64,000 nt of DNA from Corynebacterium guangdongense (GTDB lineage Bacteria; Actinomycetota; Actinomycetes; Mycobacteriales; Mycobacteriaceae), in assembly GCF_030408915.1 (NCBI RefSeq), contig NZ_CP047654.1, forward strand, positions 744,001 to 808,000, read 5' to 3'. The position numbers and the translations under genes are program-made. Below are positions 44,756-60,372 of the stretch, in pieces; the stretch's first letter is position 1; each line of letters begins with the position of its first letter. Under the pieces are notes generated by a model. The model saw only the letters and a list, made by a program, of their open reading frames with translations. It searched no databases and was not told the origin of the DNA.

Positions 44756-45141
44756 TGCCAATGTACTTTTGTTTATACATGATCGTGTGATCGTGTGTGG
44801 CGTGGGTGTTCTGGCTGGTCTGGTCCCGGTTTGTGGGTCGGTCCGGTCGGGTGGCGTACCTGGGGTGGTGTCCTTCCATATGGGCCCGCCTGAGATGCAC
44901 GGGATCCGGGTCTTGATGGCCTGTGGTTCCTAGTGTGGTGCGGCATTGCTCATGGTATGCGCGGTCGTGTCCCCTGTTGGGGGGCACGGTTGTGGTTGCG
45001 TCGGCCCCGTTCCACCTCGTCGGTGGGGGTCGGCGGTATGAGTTTTATGTTGTGGTTTTTGGACGATGGCAAACATCAGTGATTTTTGTCAGTTGTTCTT
45101 TTTTGCCTGGTGTCAGGCTTTTCGCCTGCATTTTTGCAGTT

Positions 45142-46668
<1,527 letters not shown>

Positions 46669-46978
46669 AGATTTTTTGTCAGTCACGCCGGAGGCAGGAA
46701 TGCCCGGTGTGCGTGCCCGCAGTTGCGGGTGTTGTGGTTGAGTCACCGGTTGTGTGGCTGCCACGTATCTGTTGGGGTGGATGCGCCAGTGCCCCCGGAC
46801 GTCGATGTCCGGTGGATGCGCGCGCCGCGGCATGGTCGCATGGTGTATGAACGGTTTGGTATGTTGGCGCACTGTTGGGTGTCTGGGGCAACACTGGTTG
46901 TTCTGTGACCTTCCCGTGCATGACTGTCTGGATGCTGAAGTCCCGGTGGTTGTGGTGGGTGGGTGTGTTGTGTGAGAA

Positions 46979-46997
46979 CTGTATAGTGGACGCGAGC
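46979..46997 (+). other. 23S processing stem, 5' arm
   Basis: CTGTATAGTGGACGCGAGC complements 50211-50229 (GCTCGCGTCCACTATGCAG) at 18 of 19 positions, so the two arms can bracket 23S as an RNase III-type stem. The 16S-23S spacer (46664-47108) contains no tRNA. Confidence 0.7.
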
Positions 46998-47108
46998 ATC
47001 TTTATTTGAAATGGGCGCAGGTCACCTTCGGGTGGTGTGTGTCCGTGTGTGTTTTGTTTGTTCGCCGGCCCGTCACTGTGGTGGTGGGTTGGTGATCGTT
47101 CTTAGTGT

Positions 47109-50166
<3,058 letters not shown>

Positions 50167-50210
50167 ACTATTGTTGTTAACGCAAGCGAAACACAGAGCA
50201 GATGAAGTTT

Positions 50211-50229
50211 GCTCGCGTCCACTATGCAG
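50211..50229 (+). other. 23S processing stem, 3' arm
   Basis: GCTCGCGTCCACTATGCAG; partner of 46979-46997 with one mismatch. Confidence 0.7.
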
Positions 50230-50294
50230 TGTTTGACACAGCACACCCGTGTCACAGGTCCCCGCCGTAGCCGGCTGGGGTGCCTCTGTGGGTG

Positions 50295-50413
50295 TGTCGG
50301 TGGTTGATAGCGGTAGGGAAACGCCCGGTCCCATTCCGAACCCGGAAGCTAAGCCTACCCGCGCTGATGGTACTGCACCTGGGAGGGTGTGGGAGAGTAA
50401 GACACCGCCGACA
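50295..50413 (+). rRNA. rrf: 5S ribosomal RNA
   Basis: Terminal helix TGTCGGTGGT with CACCGCCGACA; internal CGGTCCCATTCCGAACCCGG and GGGAGAGTAAGACACCGC are standard for 5S. Ends approximate. Confidence 0.95.
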
Positions 50414-50443
50414 TTCAACATAAACACAACTGAATACCAGCGA

Positions 50444-50481
50444 CGGCCCCGGTCACCACCTGATGGTGGTGACCGGGGCCG
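50444..50481 (+). terminator. Terminator of rRNA operon
   Basis: CGGCCCCGGTCACCACC (50444-50460), loop TGAT, exact complement (50465-50481): 17 perfect pairs, then CTCGCCGTTT. The remaining 50482-50869 holds no supported gene. Confidence 0.85.
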
Positions 50482-50869
50482 CTCGCCGTTTCCCACCCCA
50501 GGCCGCACGGATAAGATTGGCATGCTGGTGTGCTGACAATGGTGGGGTCATGCCCGTAGCTCCGGATTCCGACGCCGACCAGGACGGTCCAGTCGGGAAC
50601 GACAGGTGAGCCACCGCCAGGAGCGCCGACGAAGCGCCTCGTCGATGTCCGCCACCGCCGTAGTGGGCGCAAGCTGGCCCAGAGCCCCCGAGGGAGGGCA
50701 AAGGCCCCGATGCACAGCTGGCTTGGTGGCTGTGGGTGGTTTCCGGCGGCACTTGGCTGAGACGAGCATGATGTCGGTCCCGGTTCACCAACGAAACAAG
50801 TTTGGGGGAGTCGTCGCGATTCTGTCCGAGTGTCCGGGGCCAGTCATCCAGCGCCGAGGCCCCGAGCTG

Positions 50870-52384
50870 TTAAGTTGACCGCTCCCGCCGATCCGCGAGC
50901 TGTGTCTCCGCCGGCTCCTGCGCACCCTGGTCAAGACGCAACGGCGGGTACTCGTCACGCAGCAGAAGTGCATAGGTGTTGACCCGGTACACCCACCGGT
51001 TGATGCCCAACGCAAAGTCGGCCATTCCCCGGTGATGGCGGCCGGTGACCAGCAGAACGACGGCGATGAACAGCACCAGCAGACCCAGGACCGAGACGGA
51101 GGCGGACATCCTGCCCATGCCTGCGGGGGCGGCGTAGCTCCAGGCGACCATCGTCCCGCCGGTGAACAGTCCGACGATGAGGTAATGGGGAATAGCCAGC
51201 AGCCACCATTTGACCAGGACAAGGCCGCGGGAAAGCCGCTCCGGATAATCGACGCGGAAATCCGCCGGGTAGTCCGTCGACGCCAGCGTGAACGGGGGAT
51301 AGCGATCGGTGGCCAGCGCTGAGTAGGAGTAGAACCCCACCCGCCAGGACCAGCGCAGCACGCCGACGGTGAAGAAGAACCAGGACTTCGGGTACCGCCC
51401 GGTGAAGAGAATTCCGACGCCGGCCGCGATGGTGGTGAAGAGGACGCTTACGCCGAGTAACGCGAGCACGAAAAAGTGGGGGATGGCCAGCAGCCACTTC
51501 ACCAGCCACAGCCATCGTGAGGGCGCCTGCGACAGGTCAGCGTCGAGACGGGCGGGGTAGGGGCCGCGCCTGACCGGAGGTGCGGTGGCGGCGGCGAGGT
51601 TGCGGCCCAGGCCGGTCGCCCCGATCAGCAGCAGCAGGACTCCCAGCGCGAGCGAGACCAGGCCGGCGAGGAGCAGGCCGGTTCCGAGGGGGCCGAGGTC
51701 GCGGGCGGCCAGGTCGGAGCGGACGCCGACGCTGCCCTCCACCCAGACGGGCCGGGTGGCGTCGGCATTCATGATCACCAGCAGCCAGTCACCCGACGCC
51801 AGATCCCACGAAATTTCCTGGGTGCCGCTGCCGGAGGCGGAAACCTCCCAGAAGTCCTGGTCAGCGGGAGTGGCCGGAGTGGCGTGTCCGTCAGGGAAGC
51901 GGTCGACCGCGTCGACGTTCCAGGCGCGGGACCCCGGCCACTGGCGGGCCCCGCCGTAGGCGACGTCCCGGACCTCGGAATGGGGGACGCCCGCCAGGTA
52001 CTCGGAGACCCGGGAGCTCTCGCCGATGCCGATGAACACCTCCTGGTCCGGGAGCATGGACGTCGCTTCAATCCGGAAGCTGGCCAGGTCGGCGACGGCC
52101 GGAACTCCGGGGCCGGACATGCCGGAGAGATTGACGTTGAAGGGAGGCCCGACGATGGCGTGACCGGTGCTTTGCACCGTGCTCAGGTCGGTGCTGGCGT
52201 ACTCGCCGTCGCGTTGGTAGTTCTGGAAGGCGAGCGCGGAGGCGCCGAAAGCGACCAGGGACAGTCCCAGCACGGCGAGGATGACGCCGATGATCAGGGC
52301 CACCCAGTAGCCGGGTCGGGAAGGGGGGAACGGGGAGTGGGGGGCGGTAACGGGGGAATCGGAGGGGGACATTCGAGTGGACAC
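50870..52384 (-). CDS. DUF4389 membrane protein with two repeats
   Basis: 504 residues. One N-terminal membrane helix, a beta-rich external domain (about 60-225), another helix (LLLAGLVSLALGVLLLLIG), then two DUF4389 repeats. Each repeat starts with YPARL/YPERL, carries VKWLLAIPHF or KWWLLAIPHY, and ends with a helix and DRYPPFTL or DEYPPLRL. GTG start at 52384 with AGAGGA about 7 nt upstream. Function unknown; conserved in Actinobacteria. The 340-bp gap on its 5' side (52385-52725) shows nothing supportable. Confidence 0.85.
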   Translation of the reverse strand: MSTRMSPSDSPVTAPHSPFPPSRPGYWVALIIGVILAVLGLSLVAFGASALAFQNYQRDGEYASTDLSTVQSTGHAIVGPPFNVNLSGMSGPGVPAVADLASFRIEATSMLPDQEVFIGIGESSRVSEYLAGVPHSEVRDVAYGGARQWPGSRAWNVDAVDRFPDGHATPATPADQDFWEVSASGSGTQEISWDLASGDWLLVIMNADATRPVWVEGSVGVRSDLAARDLGPLGTGLLLAGLVSLALGVLLLLIGATGLGRNLAAATAPPVRRGPYPARLDADLSQAPSRWLWLVKWLLAIPHFFVLALLGVSVLFTTIAAGVGILFTGRYPKSWFFFTVGVLRWSWRVGFYSYSALATDRYPPFTLASTDYPADFRVDYPERLSRGLVLVKWWLLAIPHYLIVGLFTGGTMVAWSYAAPAGMGRMSASVSVLGLLVLFIAVVLLVTGRHHRGMADFALGINRWVYRVNTYALLLRDEYPPLRLDQGAQEPAETQLADRRERST

Positions 52385-52725
52385 GCTCTGTTCCTCTCGG
52401 GGCGTGGCAGGAAATTCGCCGTCCCCGCGCAGACTGACTGGCGGACCTGCAGTGTCGCGGAGCTGGCGTCGGGGTGAGACCTACAGCCGTGCCACCATCC
52501 TCGGGTGCTTCGCCGTGGACTCGCTGATCGAGGGCATCAGGCGGGTGGGTCCACCCGTCTGCACTCCAGCAGGGCTGGACATCCCGGCGGCCTGCGTGCC
52601 GGGGTTGACGTCCCTGGGCATCCGGGCAGGTCCCCGGACCCTGGTACCCCACAGCCTAACAAGGTGGGTGGCGCACGTCCGGGTAATTCCCGTCAGCCCA
52701 CGGAAGTCACGAGCGACCCTGCCCT

Positions 52726-53880
52726 CTAGACTTCCCGGAGCCGACGCCCCGCCTCCCGGATGTTCTCCTCCGACTTGCAGAACGTGAAGCGAACCTTCGA
52801 ACGCCACGGACCTCTGTCGTCCGTGAAGACCTCCACCGGGATGGCGGCGACGCCCTTGTCGGTGATGAGGTCCGTGCACCACTGCTCGCCGTCCTCGGCG
52901 CCGGTGTCGGCGAGGAGGAAATAGGTGCCGAAGCTGGGGTGGGCGGTCAGTCCGGCGTCGGCAAGCAGGGCGCTGAGCAGATCCCGGCGCTCCTGCAGCG
53001 AGGCGACCATCCCGCGCACCCACTCGCGTTCGTGGAGCAGGCCATGGGCGACGGCCGGCTGCACGGGGGTGACGCCCACGTAGCTGAGGTACTGCTTGGC
53101 GGCGGTGACGGCGTCGATGAGAGGGGCGGGAGCCATCGCCCACCCGGTCTTCCAGCCGGTGACGTTGAAGGACTTCGCCGCCGAGGCCACGGTGACGGTG
53201 CGCTCGCGCATGCTCTCGAAGGAGGCGACGGGCAGGTGGGTGCGGCCGTCGTAGACGAGGTACTCGTAGGCCTCGTCGGAAAGGACGAGCAGGTCGTGCT
53301 TGACGCAGACGCGGGCGAACTCGCCCAGGTCGAGGACGGAGCCGGTGGGGTTGTGCGGGTTGTTGATGATGACCAGCGCGGTGCGCTCGGTGATGGCGGC
53401 CTCGAAGGCGTCGGCGTCGATGGTCCAGGTGTCTCCGTCGGCGGCGAGCGGCACGGCGACACGTCGCGCCCCGGCGAGGGCGATGGCGGCTGCGTAGGCG
53501 TCGTAATAGGGCTCGAAGACGATGACCTCCTCTCCGGGCTCCACCAACCCGAGGACGGTGGCGGCGATTCCCTCGGTGGCGCCCACGGTGACGAGAATCT
53601 CGGTGTCCGGGTCGAAGGTGAGGCCGTAGTCGCGGTCGCGCTGGACGCTGACGGCGTCACGCAGGACGGCCATGCCCCGGCCGGGGGCATACTGGTTGTT
53701 GCCGGCGGCGATCTCCTCCCGGGCGATCTCGAGCATCCGGGGCGGGCCGGAGGCGTCGGGGAACCCCTGGCCGAGGTTGACTGCGCCATGCTCGGTGGCG
53801 AGCCTGGACACGGTGGCAAAAATGGTGTCGCCGAATGCGGAGAGTCGGGCGACACCGGGGTCGTCGAGGCGGCGGTTCAT
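52726..53880 (-). CDS. Class I/II PLP-dependent aminotransferase
   Basis: 384 residues. Substrate-Arg region and PLP site are clear: NPHNPTGSV (near 166), SDEAYEYLVYDG (near 200), and the Schiff-base Lys in SAAKSFNVTGWKTGW (near 232). Closest to the methionine/kynurenine aminotransferase-like (YbdL, KAT-III) group. ATG 53880 is 8 nt after TAGACT, leaderless-like. Next to it upstream on the same strand is DUF3239, 11 bp away. Confidence 0.9.
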   Translation of the reverse strand: MNRRLDDPGVARLSAFGDTIFATVSRLATEHGAVNLGQGFPDASGPPRMLEIAREEIAAGNNQYAPGRGMAVLRDAVSVQRDRDYGLTFDPDTEILVTVGATEGIAATVLGLVEPGEEVIVFEPYYDAYAAAIALAGARRVAVPLAADGDTWTIDADAFEAAITERTALVIINNPHNPTGSVLDLGEFARVCVKHDLLVLSDEAYEYLVYDGRTHLPVASFESMRERTVTVASAAKSFNVTGWKTGWAMAPAPLIDAVTAAKQYLSYVGVTPVQPAVAHGLLHEREWVRGMVASLQERRDLLSALLADAGLTAHPSFGTYFLLADTGAEDGEQWCTDLITDKGVAAIPVEVFTDDRGPWRSKVRFTFCKSEENIREAGRRLREV

Positions 53881-53891
53881 ACCGCCAGAGT

Positions 53892-54539
53892 CTAGAGCAG
53901 CAGCAGGTTGTCGGGGGTGGCCTTGACCTGGTCGAGCTTCTTCCGGCCGCGCTCCAGCTTGGCCCACTGATCCTGGGGGATCGCCTTGCGGGCCATGGTG
54001 ATCAGGTCCTCGTCCGGGGTACCCCAGGCGATGGGCATGACGTCGACGGACTGCCAGTGGTCCTTGTCCCGGGTGGTGCGCCCGCCGAAGACGGCGACGG
54101 CCGGGAGCTGATTGCCGACCTTGGCCGGATCCAGGTTCGGAATCCTCTTGACCTGGGTGTACGTCCAGGCGTAGCGCGGGGGCACGTCCGGGTTGACGTT
54201 GGTGTTGACCAGCGCCAGCAGCCCCAGGTGGCGGCCGTCATTCTCGGCGACGACGGCGGGGATGAGCGGGTAGCGGTCATACATGTCCTGGGCGCTGCCG
54301 GTCTTGCGCCCCGCGGTGACGCCGGCGGCCGCGAAGGCGCCACCGAGGGCGATGAGCACGAGCATCAGGATCAGCGCCCACACCGCCCGGCCACCGGGTC
54401 CGAGATAGACGAAAACCCCCACGACGGCGGTGAGGACGCCAAGGAGGATGCCGCTGGCGCGGAAGTAGCGGGAGTTGGTGAGAAACTCGTTGTGCTCGCG
54501 TGCGTGCTTCTCATCGACCTGGAATTTAAAGACCTTCAT
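53892..54539 (-). CDS. DUF3239 membrane-associated protein
   Basis: 215 residues: a charged N-terminus, two membrane helices (ASGILLGVLTAVVGVFVYLG and VWALILMLVLIALGGAFAAA) and a soluble C-terminal domain of strands (ENDGRHLGLLALVNTNVN). Family restricted to corynebacteria and relatives; role unknown. TACAGT (54549-54554) is 9 nt before the ATG, so the mRNA is probably leaderless. Operon with the aminotransferase. Confidence 0.82.
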   Translation of the reverse strand: MKVFKFQVDEKHAREHNEFLTNSRYFRASGILLGVLTAVVGVFVYLGPGGRAVWALILMLVLIALGGAFAAAGVTAGRKTGSAQDMYDRYPLIPAVVAENDGRHLGLLALVNTNVNPDVPPRYAWTYTQVKRIPNLDPAKVGNQLPAVAVFGGRTTRDKDHWQSVDVMPIAWGTPDEDLITMARKAIPQDQWAKLERGRKKLDQVKATPDNLLLL

Positions 54540-54554
54540 GATGCCCCAACTGTA

Positions 54555-56216
54555 CTAAAACTGCAGCGAATCGATGTCGGCGGCGTCGAGGATCCGGTAC
54601 GCGTAGCCCTGCTCCGCGAGGAAGCGCTGGCGGTGCGCGGCGTACTCGGAATCCAGTGAGTCGCGGGCGACGATCGTGTAGAAGTGGGCCTCACCGCCGT
54701 CCGCCTTCGGACGCAGCAGTCGGCCCAGGCGCTGCGCCTCCTCCTGGCGGGAGCCGAAGGTCCCGGAGACCTGGACCGCGACCGCCGCTTCCGGCAGGTC
54801 GATGGAGAAGTTGGCGACCTTGGACACGACCAGCGTGGACAGTTCGCCGGCGCGGAAGGCGTCGAAAAGCTCTTCGCGCTTCCTGGTGCTGGTCTTGCCG
54901 TCGATGAGCGGGGCGCCGATGCGGGCGGCGATCTCCTCGAGCTGGTCGATGTAGGCGCCGATGATGAGCGCCGGCTGCCCGGCGTGCTTGTCCAGCAGCT
55001 TTTCGACGACCCGCTGCTTGCCGACGCTGCCCGCCGCCAGCCGGTAGCGGTCCCGGGTCTCGGCGGTGGCGTAGACCATGCGCTCGGCGTCGGTCATGGT
55101 GGTGCGGACCTCGACGCACTCGGCGGTGGCGATGTAGCCGGCCATCTCGAGCTCCTTCCAGGGCGCGTCGTAGCGTTTGGGGCCGATGAGGCTGAAGACG
55201 TCGTCCTCGCGGCCGTCCTCACGCACCAGCGTCGCGGTCAGGCCAAGGCGGCGGCGCGACTGCAGGTCGCTGGTCATCCGGAAGACCGGGGCGGGCAGGA
55301 GGTGCACCTCGTCGTAGATGATCAGCCCCCAGTCCCGCTGGTCGAAGAGCTCGAGGGCCCTGTATTCGCCCTTGGTCTTGCGGGTGACGACCTGGTAGGT
55401 GGCGATGGTGACCGGACGGATCTCCTTGCGTTCGCCGGAGTACTCGCCGATCTCCTCCGGGGTGAGCGTGGTGCGCTTGAGCAGCTCGTCGCGCCACTGG
55501 CGCCCGGCGACGGTGTTGGTGACCAGGATGAGCGTCGTCGTTTGTGCCTTGGCCATCGAGGCCGCGCCGACGATGGTCTTGCCGGCGCCGCAGGGCAGCA
55601 CGACCACGCCCGAGCCGCCCTCCCAGAAGGAGTCGGTGGCGTAGCGCTGGTAGTCGCGCAGATTCCAGTCGGTGTTCTGCGTCGACAGGGCGATCGGGTG
55701 CGCCTCCCCGTCGACGTAGCCCGCGAGGTCCTCGACCGGCCAGGACACCTTCGTCAGCTCCTGCTTGAGCCGGCCACGCTCGGAGGGGTGGACGATGACG
55801 CTTTCCTGGTCGATGCGCGTGCCCAGCAGCGGTCTGATCTTCTTGTGGCGCAGGAGCTCCTCGAGGATTGCCGGTTCCTTCGTCTCCAGGATGAGACCGT
55901 GGGCCGGGTGCTTGTGCAGACGCAGGCGACCGTAGCGTGACATGGTCTCGGCGACGTCGACGAGCAGCGGTTGCGGCACGGGGAAGCGCGAGAACTTCTC
56001 GAGCGCGTCGACCACCTGCTCGGCGTCGTGCCCGGCGGCGCGGGCGTTCCACAGCGCCAGCGGCGTGATGCGGTAGGTGTGGACGTGTTCCGGGGCGCGC
56101 TCGAGTTCGGCGAAGGGGGCGAGCGCCGCACGCGCCTCGCCCGCCCGGGGGTGCTCGATCTCCAGCAGGACGGTCTTGTCCGACTGCACGATCAACGGTC
56201 CGTCACCGAATGCCAC
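54555..56216 (-). CDS. XPB/Ssl2-type DNA repair helicase
   Basis: 553 residues, 3'-5' superfamily 2 helicase. N-terminal damage-recognition-like domain (1-175), then Walker A LPCGAGKT (near 206), DEVHLLPA (near 297), LTATLVREDGREDD (motif III and the RED motif of XPB), and C-terminal SGTFGSRQEEAQRLGRLLRP (motif VI). Counterpart of mycobacterial Rv0861c (Ercc3). Its start is 541 bp from the neighbour helicase-associated gene, with the DUF1348 gene between them. Confidence 0.93.
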   Translation of the reverse strand: MAFGDGPLIVQSDKTVLLEIEHPRAGEARAALAPFAELERAPEHVHTYRITPLALWNARAAGHDAEQVVDALEKFSRFPVPQPLLVDVAETMSRYGRLRLHKHPAHGLILETKEPAILEELLRHKKIRPLLGTRIDQESVIVHPSERGRLKQELTKVSWPVEDLAGYVDGEAHPIALSTQNTDWNLRDYQRYATDSFWEGGSGVVVLPCGAGKTIVGAASMAKAQTTTLILVTNTVAGRQWRDELLKRTTLTPEEIGEYSGERKEIRPVTIATYQVVTRKTKGEYRALELFDQRDWGLIIYDEVHLLPAPVFRMTSDLQSRRRLGLTATLVREDGREDDVFSLIGPKRYDAPWKELEMAGYIATAECVEVRTTMTDAERMVYATAETRDRYRLAAGSVGKQRVVEKLLDKHAGQPALIIGAYIDQLEEIAARIGAPLIDGKTSTRKREELFDAFRAGELSTLVVSKVANFSIDLPEAAVAVQVSGTFGSRQEEAQRLGRLLRPKADGGEAHFYTIVARDSLDSEYAAHRQRFLAEQGYAYRILDAADIDSLQF

Positions 56217-56286
56217 AGAGAAGCTCCTAGGGGGGTTAAGAGGTGGAGGTACAACCCCTCAAGTATGGCACCAGCGTCAAGCCCGC

Positions 56287-56757
56287 CTAGTGCAGCGGAA
56301 TCACCAGGCCATGCTCATCGTCCCCGCGGACGCCGAAGATGCGGCGCTCGGATTCGTTGATCGCCACGTCGTTGATGCTCGCTTCGCGACGGGCCATCAG
56401 ACCGTTGTCGGCGAACTCCCAGTTCTCGTTGCCGTAGGAGCGGTACCACTGCCCGTGATCGTCGTGCCATTCATACTGGAAGCGCACCGCGATCCGGTTG
56501 CCGCTGACCGCCCACAGGCTCTTGCGCAGGGCGTAGTCGAGTTCACGCTCCCACTTGGCCTCAAGGAAGCTCTCGATCTCCGCGCGACCGGTGATGAACT
56601 GGTCGCGGTTGCGCCACACGGAATCCTCCGTGTAAGCCTGCGCGACCTTCCGCGGATCGCGGGTGTTCCAGGCGTCCTCGGCGGCCTGGACCTTCTGCGC
56701 GGCGGTGTCGGCGGTGAACGGGGGAAGCGGGGGTTTGGATACCTGGGCGTCAGTCAT
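56287..56757 (-). CDS. NTF2-like protein, DUF1348 family
   Basis: 156 residues with an NTF2-like cone fold: [20 protein letters not shown] (near 29), [39 protein letters not shown] and [13 protein letters not shown]. The family is common; enzymatic role not shown. TAACCT lies 7 nt before the ATG. Inserted between the two helicase-related genes on the same strand. Confidence 0.87.
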   Translation of the reverse strand: MTDAQVSKPPLPPFTADTAAQKVQAAEDAWNTRDPRKVAQAYTEDSVWRNRDQFITGRAEIESFLEAKWERELDYALRKSLWAVSGNRIAVRFQYEWHDDHGQWYRSYGNENWEFADNGLMARREASINDVAINESERRIFGVRGDDEHGLVIPLH

Positions 56758-56781
56758 GTGGCCCAGGTTACAGACATCGCG

Positions 56782-59091
56782 TCAGTCGAGGATGACCTGC
56801 GTGATCCGGTGCAGCGGGAAGCGCTGGACGCGCCCGGTGGCGGGGTCGACGGCGTCGACCTGGCCGCCGGTCACGGTCATCGGCCGGACACTGACCTGGG
56901 TGGATTGCCCGTGCTTGTCGACCACGCCGATGCGCACGGTGCGTCCGCCCCGGGCTGCGGCCTGCAGGACGCTGAGGGACTCGGAACCGGTGAACACCTC
57001 CTGGCCGGCGGTCCCGGCGCCGGCGCGCTCGGATTCCCCGCGTCGGATGGCCTTGACGGCGGCGTCGATGCGGGCCGGATCGGTGAGCTGGGGCTCGGGC
57101 AGCCGGATTTTCTCGGCCGGCAGGACCGGCGGTTCCGGACGGATGTCCACGGCGGCCCCGTGCTCGTCCTCCGCGGCGGCATGGATCCCGGCCTCCCGGA
57201 GCAGCTCGAGCACCTCCGCGAGACGCCGGGTGGAGACCGCGACGGTGGGGGCGAGGCGGCGCAGGCCGGCCGTCTCGGCGGCGGGGGCGGCGAAGACGGC
57301 ATCGAGGAGCGCGGGTTCCTCGCTGCGCAGGTAGCTCAGGGCGGCGCCGCCGCGCAGGTGGCCGTGGCGGCGGCCGAGGTCCTCGAGCAGGTAGCTCAGG
57401 GACTGCGGGATTTCCCCGAGAGCGTGCCCTGCCAACCAGGAGCCAATCTCCCCGGCACTGCGCCCGGCGTCCAGGGCCCGGCGCAGGGTCGTCTCCGAGA
57501 CGCGGTACACGCTGGCCAGGCCGGCCGATTCGAGGTCGGCGAGCAGCTCCATCTCGCTCTGCATCGCCGCTGGCAGGGGCCCGGGGGCCAGCACCGTCAG
57601 ATCCGCCTGGATGATGATACGGTCCACCTCGGCCGGGGTGATCTCCGCCGCGTCGGATTCGAGCTCCGTCAGCAGCGTCGAGGTCTCGGTGGCCGCGTGG
57701 AGGGTGCGCAGCCAGGTCGTCGCGACGCCGCCGGCGGTGACACCCATCCACTCCGCCTCGGCCAGGAGCCGGTCGGCCTCGCCCGCCGGGGCCGTGGACG
57801 CCGCCAACGGGGAAGTGAAGCGGAAGTCGCTCATTGCTTCCGCCCGTGTGAGCGCGATGCCCTCGGCGGGACGGACGTACGGTTGGGTCACCAACCGGCG
57901 ACGGTGAGGCAGATGGTCATTGCGGGAAGCGTCATCGAACATCCGGATCGTCGCGCCGTTGTCGTCCTTCTCACCGACGCGCCAGTATTGCCAGGGGCTC
58001 GCCCACCAGCCGGCGATGACACGGGCGAACTGCGTGGACAGCGGCGCCTCGAGCCACTCGACGGCGTAACGGGTGGGGGCGAGGTGGCTCGACTCCTCAT
58101 GCCCCGGCAGTTCACCGCGGCCGATGAGCCGGGCGGCGGTGGCTACGGCGATGAGACGATGCACCTCGGGGCGTTCGACGTCGAGCGCCCTGGCGATCTG
58201 GCCGGTGGCGCGCACCCCCAGCGTCGAGTCCTTGTTCAGGGCGAGCGGGTGGTCGCCGACGTATTCGACGAGACGCCGCACCGTGCGCGTGGCTTCCAGC
58301 CCCTGGGCGGCACCGGATTCGTCCGCCCGGCGCTGGGCGTCGGGGTCGGGTCCGCCGCCGCCGGTGACCCGTTCTGAGGGGACGAGCGGGTAGTCGCCGG
58401 TCTCGGTGCCGCGCAGGACCTGGGATACGTGCCGGGGCAGGCGAACATGGTTGGCGTCGACCCGGGTGAGCAGGCCCGCCTCGATGAGCTGGGGGATTGG
58501 TCGGGAGGGATCGGCATCGATGGCGGCGTCCCGGGTGGTCCCCAGACCGCCCCCGGCAACCAGGGTGTCGAGGACCTTGCGCTGGCCGGGCTCGAGGCCG
58601 GCGATCCGCTCTGCGGTGTCCGGCCCGCCTCCCGGCGACTCCTCGCCGAGCAGCCGCCAGGACGCGGGGAGCATGCTCATCGTCTCCCGGACGAGGAGAA
58701 GCCGATCCGCTTCGCCGAAGAGAAGCGCGTGGGTGACCAGGGTGTCGACCGCGCCTTCGGCCAGGGCCGGATCCACCGGGGTCGGCGCCCGAGAGACGAG
58801 GGCTTCGGCGACGTCAGCCCGGGACACGGGGGAGAACTCGGCGCCGAGGTCGGCGGCGGCCTCCAGGGCGGCCAGCTCCAGCGTCGACAGGCCCCGCAAC
58901 GCCCGGGCGACCGAGGCGCGCAGCTGGAGTCTGCCCGCTAAGGGGGTGATCGAAGGGGGGATGGGGTGAATCACATCCGGGCGGGCCCGCAGCAGTGCGG
59001 TGAGTTCGACGTCCCCCAGGTTCGCCAGCCACGTGCGGAAATCCGGCGTGTCGGGGGAGGGGGCGGTGGTCGGGGGAAAATCGCTGGCCAT
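56782..59091 (-). CDS. Helicase-associated domain protein (Rv0862c-like)
   Basis: 769 residues from ATG 59091 (MASDFPPTTAPSPDTPDF). The N-terminal half has winged-helix-like repeats (SRADVAEALVSR, LIEAGLLTRVDANHVRLPRH in part). The C-terminal half holds the conserved helicase-associated segment: RIIIQADLTVLAPGPLPAAM near 523, SLSYLLEDLGRRHGHLRGGA near 600, and a WYL-like end (VRIGVVDKHGQSTQVSVRPM) that may bind a ligand. No Walker motifs, so not itself a motor. Paired with the XPB helicase in mycobacteria too; a joint DNA repair role is inferred. Confidence 0.85.
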   Translation of the reverse strand: MASDFPPTTAPSPDTPDFRTWLANLGDVELTALLRARPDVIHPIPPSITPLAGRLQLRASVARALRGLSTLELAALEAAADLGAEFSPVSRADVAEALVSRAPTPVDPALAEGAVDTLVTHALLFGEADRLLLVRETMSMLPASWRLLGEESPGGGPDTAERIAGLEPGQRKVLDTLVAGGGLGTTRDAAIDADPSRPIPQLIEAGLLTRVDANHVRLPRHVSQVLRGTETGDYPLVPSERVTGGGGPDPDAQRRADESGAAQGLEATRTVRRLVEYVGDHPLALNKDSTLGVRATGQIARALDVERPEVHRLIAVATAARLIGRGELPGHEESSHLAPTRYAVEWLEAPLSTQFARVIAGWWASPWQYWRVGEKDDNGATIRMFDDASRNDHLPHRRRLVTQPYVRPAEGIALTRAEAMSDFRFTSPLAASTAPAGEADRLLAEAEWMGVTAGGVATTWLRTLHAATETSTLLTELESDAAEITPAEVDRIIIQADLTVLAPGPLPAAMQSEMELLADLESAGLASVYRVSETTLRRALDAGRSAGEIGSWLAGHALGEIPQSLSYLLEDLGRRHGHLRGGAALSYLRSEEPALLDAVFAAPAAETAGLRRLAPTVAVSTRRLAEVLELLREAGIHAAAEDEHGAAVDIRPEPPVLPAEKIRLPEPQLTDPARIDAAVKAIRRGESERAGAGTAGQEVFTGSESLSVLQAAARGGRTVRIGVVDKHGQSTQVSVRPMTVTGGQVDAVDPATGRVQRFPLHRITQVILD

Positions 59092-59156
59092 GGTCCGTCC
59101 CAGTGTAATCCCGGCGCCGGTTACTTTTTGCTCCGACGTTTGACAGAATGATCGGT

Positions 59157-59348
59157 ATGGCAAACGTAGAGAAGAAGAAGTTCGTTGATCCGGGCTGGCC
59201 GGAGAACACCCCTGACGGTCACCACGCCGTCACCGAAATGATCTCTCCGCTGGCTGGTGGTTTCAGCCCGTACGGTGACGAGCTCGTCCTCCCGCTCCCC
59301 TCGGAGCACATCGGCTACGTTCACCCGTACACCCGCGTCAACCGCTAG
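59157..59348 (+). CDS. Small conserved actinobacterial protein
   Basis: 63 residues: MANVEKKKFVDPGWPENTPD then HHAVTEMISPLAGGFSPYGD and VLPLPSEHIGYVHPYTRVNR. Compact, with many prolines and aromatic residues. A small gene of this kind stands beside the Rv0862c-type gene in relatives. ATG 59157, with a second in-frame ATG at 59148. Divergent from the helicase-associated gene. Function unknown. Confidence 0.75.
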   Translation: MANVEKKKFVDPGWPENTPDGHHAVTEMISPLAGGFSPYGDELVLPLPSEHIGYVHPYTRVNR

Positions 59349-59369
59349 GGCGTCGGGGACCCCGTCCCG

Positions 59370-59404
59370 CGCCGGTGCCCCGGACATTGTCCGGGGCACC
59401 GGCG
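59370..59404 (+). terminator. Terminator after small conserved gene
   Basis: CGCCGGTGCCCCGGAC (59370-59385) and exact complement (59389-59404), loop ATT, then TTCTTTC. Confidence 0.85.
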
Positions 59405-59508
59405 TTCTTTCTGCTTTTCCTTGTCCTGGTGCGGATCGGCCGGAAATCGAGGGAGCCCGGGGCCACCGCGATTGGTGACCACCGGGCTCGCCGGACTGTC
59501 CGGGCGTG

Positions 59509-60372
<864 letters not shown>

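Noticed and set aside
44396..45141. Small ORFs in the region before 16S
   Set aside because: They lack ribosome sites and overlap the rRNA promoter and leader.
54684..55940. 418-residue plus-strand ORF
   Set aside because: Antisense of the XPB helicase.
56077..58377. 766-residue plus-strand ORF
   Set aside because: Lies opposite three convincing minus-strand genes; composition is that of a GC-rich shadow.
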